Source: Xiphophorus maculatus
Taxonomy: Eukaryota; Chordata; Actinopteri; Cyprinodontiformes; Poeciliidae
Reading direction: 5' to 3'
NCBI RefSeq assembly: GCF_002775205.1
Contig: NC_036464.1
Coordinates: 1,240,001-1,304,000, forward strand
Length of the DNA stretch: 64,000 nt
The position numbers were made by a program, and so were the translations under genes. Within the stretch, counting starts at the first letter, position 1. The number at the start of each line of letters is the position of its first letter. Under the pieces are notes generated by a model, which searched no databases, was not told the origin of the DNA, and saw only the letters and a program-made list of their open reading frames with translations. Positions 1-11,200 of the stretch are shown in pieces.

Positions 1-906
1 GTCCACAGATATCACAACAGAAAGGTTTCTCTCCTGTGTGGCTTTTCATGTGTCTGTTTAAAAGTGTTTTTCGGTTACATCTGTGTCCACAGATATCACA
101 ACAGAACGGTTTCTGTCCTGTGTGTATTCTCATGTGTGTGTTTAACTGTGATTTATGGAAAAATCTATGTCCACAGAGGTCACAACAGAAAGGTTTCTGT
201 CCTGTGTGGATCACCATGTGTCTGTTTAAATTGGCTTTTTGGAAGAATCTGTGTCCACAGATATCACAACAGAACGGTTTTTGTCCTGTATGGATTCTCA
301 TGTGAGTCTTTAAGTATGATTTATAGCTAAATCTGTTTCCACATACATCACAACAGAAAGGCTTCTGTCGTGTGTGGATCTCCATGTGTGAGATTAATTG
401 TGCTTTTTTGCTAAATCTATGTCCACAGATATCACAACAAAAAGGTTTCTGTCCTGTGTGGATTATCATGTGTCTGGTTAAATATGATTTTTGGCTAAAT
501 CTATGCCCACAAATATCACAACAGAAAGGTTTCTCTCCTGTGTGGATTCTCATATGCATAATTAAATTTGCTTTTTGGCTAAATCTATGTCCACAGACAT
601 CACAACAAAAAGGTTTATGCCCTGTGTGGATTCTCATGTGCATGATTAAATGTGCTCTTTGGTTAAATCTATGCCCACAGATATCACAACAGAAAGGTTT
701 CTGACCTGTGTGGATTCTCATGTGTGCGGTTAAATATGATTTTTCGCTAAATTTGTGTCCACAGAGATCACAACAGAAAGGTTTCTGCCCTGTGTGGCTT
801 TTCATGTGCCTACTTAAATTCTGTTTTCTAATAAATGTTTTTCCACAGTCTTCACAGTTAAATTTCTCTCCAGTTTGGACCTTCCTTTGTGAGTCAACAT
901 TTTTGT
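1..906 (-). other. C2H2 zinc-finger array, 10 full fingers plus one partial
   Basis: The units have an 84-bp period and share a nearly constant backbone. Linkers are mostly TGQKPF, with TGHKPF, TGEKPF and TRQKPF variants instead of the classical TGEKPY. Predicted contact residues at helix positions -1, 3 and 6, from N-terminal to C-terminal, are R/N/R, E/Y/A, Q/H/M, Q/N/M, Q/Y/R, K/Q/S, Y/Y/T, Q/N/R, H/Q/T and R/L/R. Contact positions vary while the framework is conserved, as expected for a tandemly duplicated array diverging in specificity. The finger around 40-110 has Cys where the conserved core Phe should be, which may weaken its fold. The first finger, near 800-870, is divergent and joined by a longer linker. 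Confidence 0.93.
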
Positions 907-3174
907 ACTCTGTAGCACATTTCTTAATATCCAACGAGCTTCGAGACTCTGTTTCTGAATCTGGTTTGTTAGCTTGGTTCCCATCTGACTCAGGCGCTCT
1001 GCTCTCCTTCCAGTCATTGTCCATGTCCTCAGTTTTCAGTCCATAGTCCAAGTGTTTCATCTCAGAGACACGATGCTTTAAATCATCGTCCTCTTCATCC
1101 TTCTTGGTGTCTTCAGGCTCTAAGGAGTTGTAACCATCTTCATGATCTTCTGTCTTGATGGATTCTCCTCCATTGTTTTCTTCAGGAGGTTCTCTGTTTT
1201 TAATTTGGTTTTGATAAAGCTGTGAGAGCAGAGGGGACTGTTTATCATCCTCATTCTTTATGGTACTTTCCATCGCCTCCTTCACATTGAACAGCTCTTC
1301 CTCCTGACTGATACAGACTCTCTCCTCTTCCTCCTTTATGTGGCAGAGCTTAAGGTCACTCAGGTCCACATTAGGTTTTTCATCTTCTGGGGCTTCTTCT
1401 TTAACCACCAGCATCTGGTTCACATCTGCTGGAAATATTGAAACACATTATACATTTAAAAAAAGTATCTAGACCGTTTCTCAGCTTCAACACTTCTTAC
1501 AGGGGTCTTGACATTAAATTCACACCAGATGTTAGTAACTGTAAAATAATCCTAAAACAACAAGAAAAAAAGCTAAATAGACAACAAAAAACAACAAAAC
1601 TTGATCTAACAGAGAGAATAAGTATTTAAGAAAAGGTTGTCTGAAAGTGCATAAAAAGTAGAACTGTCAATATCAGTGCATGTGATTAGAACATTTTAAT
1701 GCATTATCACAGTAATGCAAATTAATTGATGTGACTATAGCCACAGTTAGCAGCAGCATTTAAAACCGGAAAACCATGATGGTCCCAGAACTGAAAGAGA
1801 ATGGGGTTTGGTCGAAGCGCTCATGTAGAATAACATCTATGTGTACGAACTCAATATCTCACATGTTGCACATTCACAAGCAAGAACTACGACTGCGTGC
1901 ATATTTATATTTCAAGTTCACAAAGTTAGGCATAGTGATTGATCGTAATTCATTTTTTGATCAGCTGACAGTACTAAAAGAAAAATAAGCAATGTCTTTC
2001 TACATCACTCCCTATTGTGGTGAGATGTACCAATGACGGTGGGATCCAGGTTCACGCAGACGGCCTGAGGGACGGGATTTCCAGGACCGGTCTCCACGAA
2101 GAAGGTGTTGGAGAACTTATGTCCTCTTGCAGAGGTTTTGTCTCCAGGCATCAATCTGTCCGACTGGATGCCGTCTTCCAGGCAATCCTGCTCCCAACAG
2201 CCACCATCAATCTGGACACCAAGAAAACATGTCATTTGGGATCAAAGTGGGAAACTAAACTATTATATAGCCAACTGAAGGAGAATAGAAAAGGACATAT
2301 AACAAGATGGAAGCTGGCGATCGACCCTAACCCAATAAAATCAGCTACACTGATGTGAAACATTTGCTGAATGACTAACAGTTTTATACTTTGAAAAAGA
2401 AGCTCTGTGACAAAAGAGTGGCTGCGAAAGGATGAAGGAGCTATTTATCTAAATAGCCTGTTAACAGGAAAAAAATTATTTGATCCCCAAAACAAACATT
2501 AAACACTGTTCATTTTACATAAAGAAACAAAACATTTGCATGAGAAAAAAAATATGAAATTTAACAAAAAATATGTTTATATGCAAAATGCATGTGCACG
2601 TTTTTTCTTGTTGCAACACGTTTGAAAAACAAATCGCTCAGAGTGGCTGCTGTACTGCAATGGGATCACTGCTTAAAGTGAACATAATTACAATCATAAA
2701 ATTTGAATAAATAATACTTGCTGACATTTGCATTCCGGATGCTAATTTAAGCAAACAAACAAAAGCAGGTAGTATAAAAGGAGGAACCAAGAGACACATT
2801 TCAGTTCATCTTCTTATTGATGATTCTCTTGCCGAAACTTACAATCTGCGCAACAGAAAGAACCTTTTGAGACACGAATCTACTTTATTTATGTAAAATG
2901 CAACAACACATACGGATAATTTTATCATCGTCGCGACTGATCACATCCTGTTAGTCATTGAATGGCTCTCGGCAAAAACAAATTATTCATTTAGTACTTA
3001 CATAAGATGTACTATTATGCAAAAAGCAACAAAAAACAACGAAAGTGCCGGTAGTGCTGTGTAACGGTGTTTATTGTCAACATGACGCATTTGAGGGGGT
3101 TTTTCCGGTCCGGTCTGTTTTCGATTCATCTTCTGAGAAAACTTAAAAAGACAAAAAATAAATATCCTTACCAT
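1..3174 (-). CDS. C2H2 zinc-finger protein with alpha-tubulin-like 5' exon (partial, runs off left edge)
   Basis: Predicted minus-strand gene, probably a nuclear DNA-binding regulator. Proposed CDS exons: 3172-3174 (ATG only), 2031-2211 and 1-1428 (continues beyond the window). Splice signals are ATG|gtaagg, gtccag|ATT, ATTG|gtacat and ttccag|CA. Phases are 0 then 1, and the joined 1612 nt stay open to the left edge (537 codons). The large exon has an acidic N-terminal part of about 190 residues rich in Glu, Asp and Lys, then one divergent finger (CEDCG) and at least nine near-uniform fingers of the form CCD[IVL]CGHRF-x5-L-x2-H-x3-H, plus a partial one at the edge. The zinc-finger exon is certain. 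Attaching the two upstream exons is inference from phase and splice sites; another first exon could exist. No orthologue is named because teleosts carry many such genes. Confidence 0.7.
1429..2030 (-). other. Predicted intron, zinc-finger gene
   Basis: AT-rich sequence between the zinc-finger exon and the tubulin-like exon. No coding similarity or repeat of note was seen. Confidence 0.5.
2031..2211 (-). CDS. Alpha-tubulin-like exon (residues 16-75 equivalent)
   Basis: Minus-strand open exon of 181 nt encoding 60 residues plus one base. It aligns without gaps to alpha-tubulin Ile16-Ile75; I count roughly 35 of 60 identities against the vertebrate protein as I remember it. Conserved blocks include CWE, CLE.GIQ, MP.DKT, NTFF.ETG and PTVI. 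The 3' boundary (ATT G|gt) is the same phase-1 junction used by canonical alpha-tubulin exon 2. On the 5' side the ancestral Gly-Val-Gln codons (GGT GTC CAG) precede the exon and now read as a splice acceptor, gtccag. The N-terminal GTP-binding strand with Gln11 is absent. No other tubulin exons were seen nearby, so this cannot be a working tubulin gene. It is either a captured exon of the zinc-finger gene or a fragment that has kept its frame. Confidence 0.75.
2212..3171 (-). other. Predicted intron, zinc-finger gene
   Basis: AT-rich sequence with no coding similarity. A TATA-like box (TATAAAAGG) is on the plus strand near 2772-2780; no plus-strand gene follows it. Confidence 0.4.
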
Positions 3175-3225
3175 TTTCTTTATTTTGTGAACATACGTAG
3201 GCGAGGCGGATATTTATAAATTAGT
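3172..3225 (-). promoter_or_regulatory. Candidate first exon (ATG|gtaagg) with TATA-like box
   Basis: On the minus strand an ATG at 3172-3174 is followed at once by a good donor, gtaagg. Vertebrate alpha-tubulin genes also have an intron directly after the initiator codon. A TATA-like TTTATAAATA lies at 3211-3220, about 40 nt upstream of the ATG, and a CpG-containing stretch lies at 3245-3330. Together they fit a short first exon, but the implied 5' UTR is very short and transcript data would be needed to accept it. Confidence 0.4.
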
Positions 3226-3570
3226 TACATTTCAAGACAGTTTTCGTCGGCGACTCGGCGTCTCTCCAAAACTGTCAAAACCGTTAGCAGTTCTTTGTCT
3301 GAAGGGCCAAGCCGAACACTTCTACAGGCTTCCGTAGAAAGAACGGAATGCGAAGGTCACATGACCAAGTGGCCATCCAGCTGTTCAGGGCTGGATTATA
3401 CAGCTGAGGGGTGGTCGTTGATTTTACGTTTTCTAAGAACTGCTACTGTATTAATAACATTATTTAGAAAAGTAAGTAAATCTAATAGAAGGCTTTTGTG
3501 ATTCACAAAAAAAAAAATAACTGAATTAATCCCCCGTCCACATTTTCAAGAATGTCATGCTCCCGCTGCT

Positions 3571-3889
<319 letters not shown>

Positions 3890-3890
<1 letters not shown>

Positions 3891-5199
3891 CCAAGTTTTG
3901 TTGGCAGCAGTGTGTCAGTTTATTTGTTTTTTTCTGTTGTTCCACCTGAGCTGTGGATCTCTGCAGCCTCTCCTGACCTGTCTGCAGTTCCTTTCTCTTC
4001 ATGATGATGTTTATTCACTGAAGTGTATGCAGCAAGTCTCTTTCCATATTTAATAAGTTCTGAGAATAACTGGTTGCATTGGGTCATAGTAAAGAGGTAA
4101 AAGGGGCTGCATGCAAAACATGCAAACCGTATTTTGCATATTTTCTTCCACATCACAATTATTCTCTAACTTATGTGTCTCAAATCAGTCTGCATGATAT
4201 TGTAGTTTCTGGCTGATAAATTATGAAAAATTCACAGAAGACAGAGTATGCTAGATTGGATGCAAATTCTAAGTATTTAGATTTGTGTAACAATTAAATA
4301 TTTTGACCACATGATGGCGCCAAAGGAAACGCCATGATTGATTCAGCTTCCATCCAAGGACTTCAAGGTTTCAGTAAAAAATGATCATCAGGCAACAAGA
4401 AGATTCAAATAATTTAAAACACCTCAATAGTGTCAAGAGAGTTTCTTATTAAATGAGAATCTAGATAAAAATGTGCAATTTGGGAGTAATTTATATATAA
4501 TGGACTTTTAATACAACCAGCTACAGCTTGAAAATAACCTTTAATTTCAACATCTCTCATATTGAATAAGCAAAATATCACATTTGGTCTGAATACCACT
4601 ATACTGTTGTAAAAACAGTTTAATGGGACATTTTCTCTCAGTCTGCTGATCCTTTCTGGTAGTTCTATGATTTTCTTTGTACTCATGCATGGACGTAATC
4701 TACACATCCACCTCTTTCAACTCCACAATCTACAAACATCTATCATGTTTTCTTTAAAGTGAATGAAAGCAATATATTACAGAAGAAATTATAGTACAGT
4801 TTTACCAGCTTTACAAATTCTGGTTACTTCAGATTTTATAAGATCACATAACGAGTTGACTTTAGTCATTGCTGCAGTAAAAAGGCAAAAACAGGCGTCA
4901 CCACATAAAAATCCTGTTGCACACATTGCACTTTACCCATGCAGTCAGTAAATACAGCTTTGATCATGTCTTCTGCAAGTAAAATTATGATGCAAATCTG
5001 TTACTGAACATGGGGTGTGCCGCTGAACAGCTTTGCAATGTTCTGCACTGCTGGTAGTTTTATCTGGTGAAGGTAAGTGAAGGCAACGTCGTTGCCCTCA
5101 ACCTTCTGTGCGTAGAAAGTCTGTTTGCGGCAAAAGCAAGAGGCATCTCGCAGAATCAAATAATGTCTTTCCCTTTTCTCAACGTCCCTTGGATTCCAT
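3890..5199. other. Intergenic / fam83h 3' UTR region
   Basis: No coding similarity on either strand. The part next to 5200 is expected to be the fam83h 3' UTR on the minus strand. No single polyadenylation signal could be chosen with confidence. Confidence 0.4.
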
Positions 5200-5211
5200 C
5201 TAAGGTGCCAT
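5200..5211 (-). CDS. fam83h: Predicted terminal micro-coding exon of fam83h (Met-Ala-Pro-stop)
   Basis: After the exon 4 donor GAG|gtagga, the next strong acceptor is a pyrimidine-rich tract ending gtcaacag. It joins in frame to ATG GCA CCT TAG, giving a protein ending SRFEMAP. This is inference from splice consensus only; the alternative is reading through the donor. Confidence 0.5.
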   Translation of the reverse strand: MAP

Positions 5212-8200
5212 CTGTTGACGAGAAAGTAAACAGAGAAAATTGTTTACTACATATGCAATCAGATGTGTATGTAATACCTAAATGAAACTGGTAACACATT
5301 CCTACCTCAAAACGACTGTAAACTTTCCTCTCCTTCCTCATGCTCTGAATCCTCTCCAATAGCTTCTCCTTCTCCTGAGTTGATTTAGTTTGCCCCCTGT
5401 TGTATGACCTGTACCCCAACTCCTTTTCGTTTTTGATCTTTTTGTCAGCCTTGTCTTCTTTCTCGTCGTCTGTGACAGGGGACTCTTTTGTTGCTTCGTT
5501 CCTGCTTTGGGATTGGGCAGAAATCTGCTCCAGGAGCAGCTTAGTGTCATCTCGGAGGTTGCTGCTTGTGATCACATTCACTGTTGAAGAGTGGTAGCGA
5601 GACTGACTCGATTTGGGCTGCTTGGATGTCACCTCTGTTGTTTCGGAGCAGTTACTCTGCTTTGATTGGTCTTTCGTTTTCTCCCTGCTTGCAGGATCCT
5701 CAGTGGATGGTTGCTGGCTCTTATCTTTGTCCTCTAGATTGTTGGACTTTTTCTCATCTGTCTCCCCTAACTCAGCCTCTTTTTTACTACTCTCCTGAGG
5801 TGCAGCTGGTTCTAGTGTTTGGCTTTGAGGAGTGACTGTTTCAGATATTTTGCATGGCAAATCAGCTTCAGCGGGGGCTGCCGTGGTAGTTTCACTTGGG
5901 CTGCTCAGTGATTGAGCTGTTGGCTGAAGAAGAGATTCCTCTGATTTTGGTTGAGTATCATTGGATATTGAGTTTGTATCTGAGAAGTTTTGCTCTGTAG
6001 AGACACTGGTTACCGATACCGTAGCTTCAGGGTCCAAACCTGACTGGACTGGCTCAGACATTGAGGAAGATGATAATGTTTCAGGAGCTGAGGGTGTGTT
6101 CAAGTCTGTTAGCTTGAGGTTGGACGACGGAGCAGTTTGTATTGCTACTTCTTGAGGAAGTTCACTTTTTTCCAACAGTGAGGCTTTAGGAGACTCTGTG
6201 TTTTCAAGTGATCCTGTTTCTGTAGGTACATCTGCAAGTTCGGTGTCAACTGCATCTGTGACAGATGAAACTGTCTTTTCCAAATCTGGTTCAGCGACTG
6301 AGCCTTCATGACCAGATTCACTAGGCAAAGTGGAATCAGGTACAGATGGACAAACAGCAGGAGATGTGGTTTGAGCTTCAGCATCTTCAGGTGATTTAAG
6401 GGCTTCACACTCTTTTGCAACTGACTCCTCTTGCCCTAATTCAGTAACATTTTTCTCTACACCTTCAACTAAAGGTGTACCAGCAAAAGATTCTTTCCTG
6501 TTTGTCTCTGTGGTGGCATTTAAATTGTCTGGCTCCAGATCAGCAGTCGTTTTGTCTGGAGAAACAACAGCATCTGTATTTGCAGCATCAGCGACTGAGG
6601 TGTTCTCAGATGAAGCGGATTGGGAAACAGCATTTAGATGAGTTTGATCAGAGGTTTGTAAATGTTCATTGGAGGGCTCTTGCTGTGAGGAGCTAACAGG
6701 TTCCTGAGCTTTAATTTCATCAATATTTGATGATGTTGTGCTACTAACATTCGCAGAGCTGTACACTTCTTGGGCAGAATCAGAAAATGAGGTCTCTTCT
6801 GTGGTGGCAGGGTGGTTATTCAAACCTGAGTCAAGTGGAGGAGTATCAGAGGTAGAGATCTGCACTGAGCCTATGTCCGATGTAGTTTCTGCTTCCGAGG
6901 GAAGAGGAGGACAGCAAATACTGGTTTCTAACTGAACTGATTCAGTGTTTTGGGGAGTAGTAGATGATGAACCTTCCCCTAAACTAGGAATTATTGAAAT
7001 ACATTCTAAAGTAGGAGGTTCTCCGTTGTCAGCGCCTTCACCATGGGATGAAACGGCAGTGTGAGCAACATTTGCTTGCTTGGGTGAGTTCTTTTGGACA
7101 GAAAGTTCTGATACAGTTGGGTTTTCTGATGATTTGCTCTGACTTGCTTCGGTTTCTTCAGCAGAAGGCCTTTCTGAGTCTGTTTTCGCCGATTCAGCAG
7201 AAACTTCTTGGGCTTGTTCTCCAGAAGTACTGAGGGTACTGGGATCATTCTTGACAAGACTATCCTGCTTCCTGGTATTTTCATCATGCTTCAAAGAGGG
7301 TGACTTTAAAGAGGGTGATGACTCTGAGTTTGATGTCTCTGTGGACAATGTAGTGCTATTTTCTGATGAACCCTTTGGTACAGCAGGTTCCATGCTTTCT
7401 GGTGTTCCTTTTGGAGGATCCTCTTCCTTCGGGGACACTGACGTGTTCTGGAGATCTGCCTGTGGTTTTATTGGGGCCTCCTCTTCTCCCTTTTTAGCTT
7501 GTGAAGCTTTTCGTTTTGCTGCCAACTCTTTAAAGAACATGAGCCTATTATCAGGATCGCTCATATCTATATATGGAGATGTGAACAAAGGATTGGGCAT
7601 TTTTACCGGTTGATCGGTTTTAGGCAGTTCAACTGATGTTGGCTTAGATTGAGGAATCAATGCTGACAAACTTTCTTTAACAAAAGGATTTGGCAGAGTT
7701 GGATATTCTAGAGGTTTACTTGGAGGGTCACCTGTTTCTGCAGAAACAGAAAGGCCAGCTACTGACTGGCTGTCCAGCTCAGTTTTCTTAGGCTGGACTT
7801 GTAGTTCAGTAGAAGGTTTTGGGATATTGGAATCCTTGTTGGTGATATTTTCACTAGGCTTTTTTACTGAATCTTTAGCAACTGAAGTTTCAGGAGTTCT
7901 TTTTGGAAGAGACTCTTCCTTCTGGCAAATTGACATGTTTTTGACCTCTGACTGCGGTTTTAACTCTGCCTTTTCTTTTTCCTTTTGAGATTCTGTAGCT
8001 TTAGCAGCTTTACGTTTTGCTGCCAGCTCTTTGAAAAACATGAGCCTCTTATCTGGATCATTCATATCTACATCAGTGAGCAGAGGTTCAGTCGGTTGTA
8101 CCGGTTGATCAGTTTTGGGTGCCTTTAGTTTAGGGAGCTTGACTTGAGGCATCAATAGTGAAACATTATCTTGCTCTACATCTGTTGGTTTTATGACCTC

Positions 8201-11200
8201 CTTTGCCTCCAGGGTATCTGCAAGGTCTTGGGAATGTTTACCCCTTGATGTGTCTTTATCCTCCTCTTTTTTGCTTACATCAGCAGGTCTCAGTGTTTCC
8301 AAAGTGGATTTTATGTAACGATTCCACTCGAAAGGTTCTCTTGCAGTAGATCTCCTTTGCCCCAAAACCTGTGAAACAAGGGGGAGTTTGGCCTGTTCGG
8401 TTTTGGTTTTGTCACCTCCCTCATCGTCTTGGTCTGCAGTAGTAGTTTCTTGAGGGGTCTGTTGGTCCAGGGAGCTGAAAATCAAGGAAGACCTTAATCT
8501 GGAGGTTATTAGCCCCCCTGGATTGTATTTTCTCTTGAAAGAGTCATCCCTTTGAAGCCCTGTGCTAATTGGCTGTTTTTGGTCCTCCTCCTCAGTTTTT
8601 CTCTCTTCAGCTGTGTAGGAGGTTTCAGAGGATGCTGGTGTGGTTTTGGTTTCTATCACCACTGGAACAGGGTCATCCAGAACTTTCTTCAATTTCTCTT
8701 GTGTGACTGCTCTGGCAAAGCCAGGCATTTGGCTGACTCTAGGTACAGTGGTAACCTTAAACTCTTTGACATTGGGTATTTTAGAAGCTGGTAGACCTGG
8801 TAGCTGGGCCGTTTGTTGGATGGGATTCAGAGGTTCCTCAAAAGTGTCTGTCGGCTGAGTTGGCACCATTGGCAGGCCTTCTTCCTCTGGATTATCATAT
8901 GTACTAAGGTATGAGCCAATTCTCCAATTTCTCAGCTTCTGTTTCACAGTGGGATCCTTGCGGTTCAAAGTAAGGTCATGGAAGAAAGGCTTCTGATCGG
9001 CAGAGTTGGAAGGCGTTGGAGAGGTTTGACAGGCATATGGCTGCCCTACTCCCAGTCTTTTGGGTTGAGGGGAAGTAAATGAAAAATCCACTGGTGGTTG
9101 TAGTTTATCTGTGCCTTGATCAATATCTAGATTTCTGGTGGATGATAAATAGTTAAGAATAGGATCAAATTCTGGTGGTACTTCCTGTTGTAAAGCTGGT
9201 ACAGGGTACTGTTCAGGCAGATAGCCTTGGTTCCAGAACTTATCATAGCTGCTGTAGTCTTCTTCTGGTCCTGGTCCTGGTCCAGGAAAAGGCTGCTGGC
9301 CCCTATGAAAAGGTTTTCCCCTTGGTTCAGAGTCTGGCATTCCATGTTGTGGCATTAATGGGAATGAGTATCTGCCAGGAACATCTTCAGTATAAGAGTG
9401 ACGCTTTAAGGCAGGATTATCTGTCATCAAATGCCGTGAAGGACCCTGGTCAAAACCGGGGTCCATGTGTGACTGTTGGGAACCAAACCTATTATACATA
9501 TCTGCAGGGCCGCGAAGAGACCCCTGCCTCTTTAGAGCCATAATCCTCAAATTCCCATCGAGTTGATCATCATACGGATGTCCTCCCCAGTCATCAGAAG
9601 GAATGTCCAGAGTCAGGAATCTTTTAGGCTCTCTGTACAGTGAAGTGCTTTCGTTGGGAAATTCTCTCTTTTGTAAAACTTTTAAATCCTCCATCTGAGC
9701 AAGCATGTTCTCAACATTCAGCGGCTGCGACTGAGCGAAGAGAATCCGGAACTCCTCGTCGAAGGTGGTCACCAGCTGTCCAAGGAAGAGGTGGGCCATG
9801 CAGCGGTGCAGCTTCTCAAAAGACCACATGAAGCTGGAGGAAGACAACAACCAGATGGGGTTATCATCTTAGAGACAAACTTAAAAATAAGAGTACAGCA
9901 GCCTTCACACTTATAAAGATGTGCACAAAGCCCTGAAGTAGATCAATCTTTTATTGTTGGAGCTTAACCTTTCGATATTAAATTGGAGTACATAAATTCA
10001 GAGGAGAAAATCCCACATTAAGGGGTTATTTTTAAGAAAATTGTGCAAACCTCTAATAATTGCTAATAAATAAATAATAATTTGGACTTTTGTCATTTTA
10101 ACTTGTAAACTGTGACTTTCTGTTTCCCAGCAGCTCTTTACTTCTATATATTGTTCACCAATATGGGAAAGACCAAACAATGGCTAATTACATCTTAGGA
10201 GTTATTTCTCTACATTTTGATGATCGTAGCTTAATCTAAAGTGAAGAAATGAAGTTTCTGTCATATCTGGAGGGTATTTGGGTTTTTTCTGTGTTTGTGT
10301 GTTTATTTTTGCTTAGCCTATATATCTTTAATCCCCTTTGTTGTTTTCTGCTAAATTTATTCTTGTTTATTACTCAGCTTAGTTTTTCTTTCTCTTCCTC
10401 AGTGTTTCCCCGTTGTTATTTATTTCCTCTCCAGCTCCTTTCTATTTATGTCTCTCTTTCACTCAGCCTGCTGGCCTGGTCTCCTCTCACAGCTGCACCC
10501 TGTCTCTAATAAGACACCTGTTTTTTATTGGTCTCGTGTCCAAACTTATGTAGAATCTGAATATAGGGTTTTTCCATTTCCTGTAAGCTATAATCATAAA
10601 ACCTTCCAGAAATAAAAGCTTGAAATGAATCACCATGTATAATCTATCGAATGTTGGTTTCACTTTTTAAATTCAATAATATTCCTTATTTCGATGTATT
10701 CATTTGTTTTTGAACTAATGTTACCTATACCTACATAGTGAATAACAGAAAGCCTTTAGTTTTAATTTGAAACAACCACATCAGTAACAAACAAGGCTTT
10801 TGTTTGCAAGTCTCCATAGCAACCATTAAATACTAAACAAAACACATCGACAGGAAGCTATTTTAGTCAGAGGACATTTGAGATTTTAATCAACAAACAC
10901 TCCAATCTATGATAAAGAACTACAGATGGGACCCCACTGTGGGAGGTGGAGTGATGCTGAGGGCCTGTGAAGCTTGTTAAGAATGCATGACATCATTGCA
11001 TCGAAGCATTTAACTGCTAGAAAAGGGAAACAAATATAGAAACTTTCAAGAAACAAGAAACTTTCTTTGCATGACAAGATTTTTGCTGCTGCAACAAAAG
11101 ATGGATTCATTTTAAGGCTTTTTTACACATCTGTACTGGGATATCTCTATGTTGGATTTAAAGGAGCCCACCTGTAATTTCCACTCAGCACAGCTCTGCA

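Noticed and set aside
1..900. Regular short repeats resembling a CRISPR array
   Set aside because: The period is 84 bp with coding constraint on both halves (C2H2 fingers) in a eukaryotic genome; there are no unique spacers.
36..1046. Plus-strand reading frames with repeated [15 protein letters not shown] text
   Set aside because: They are antisense translations of the minus-strand zinc-finger array; the repeat is the shadow of the 84-bp finger unit.
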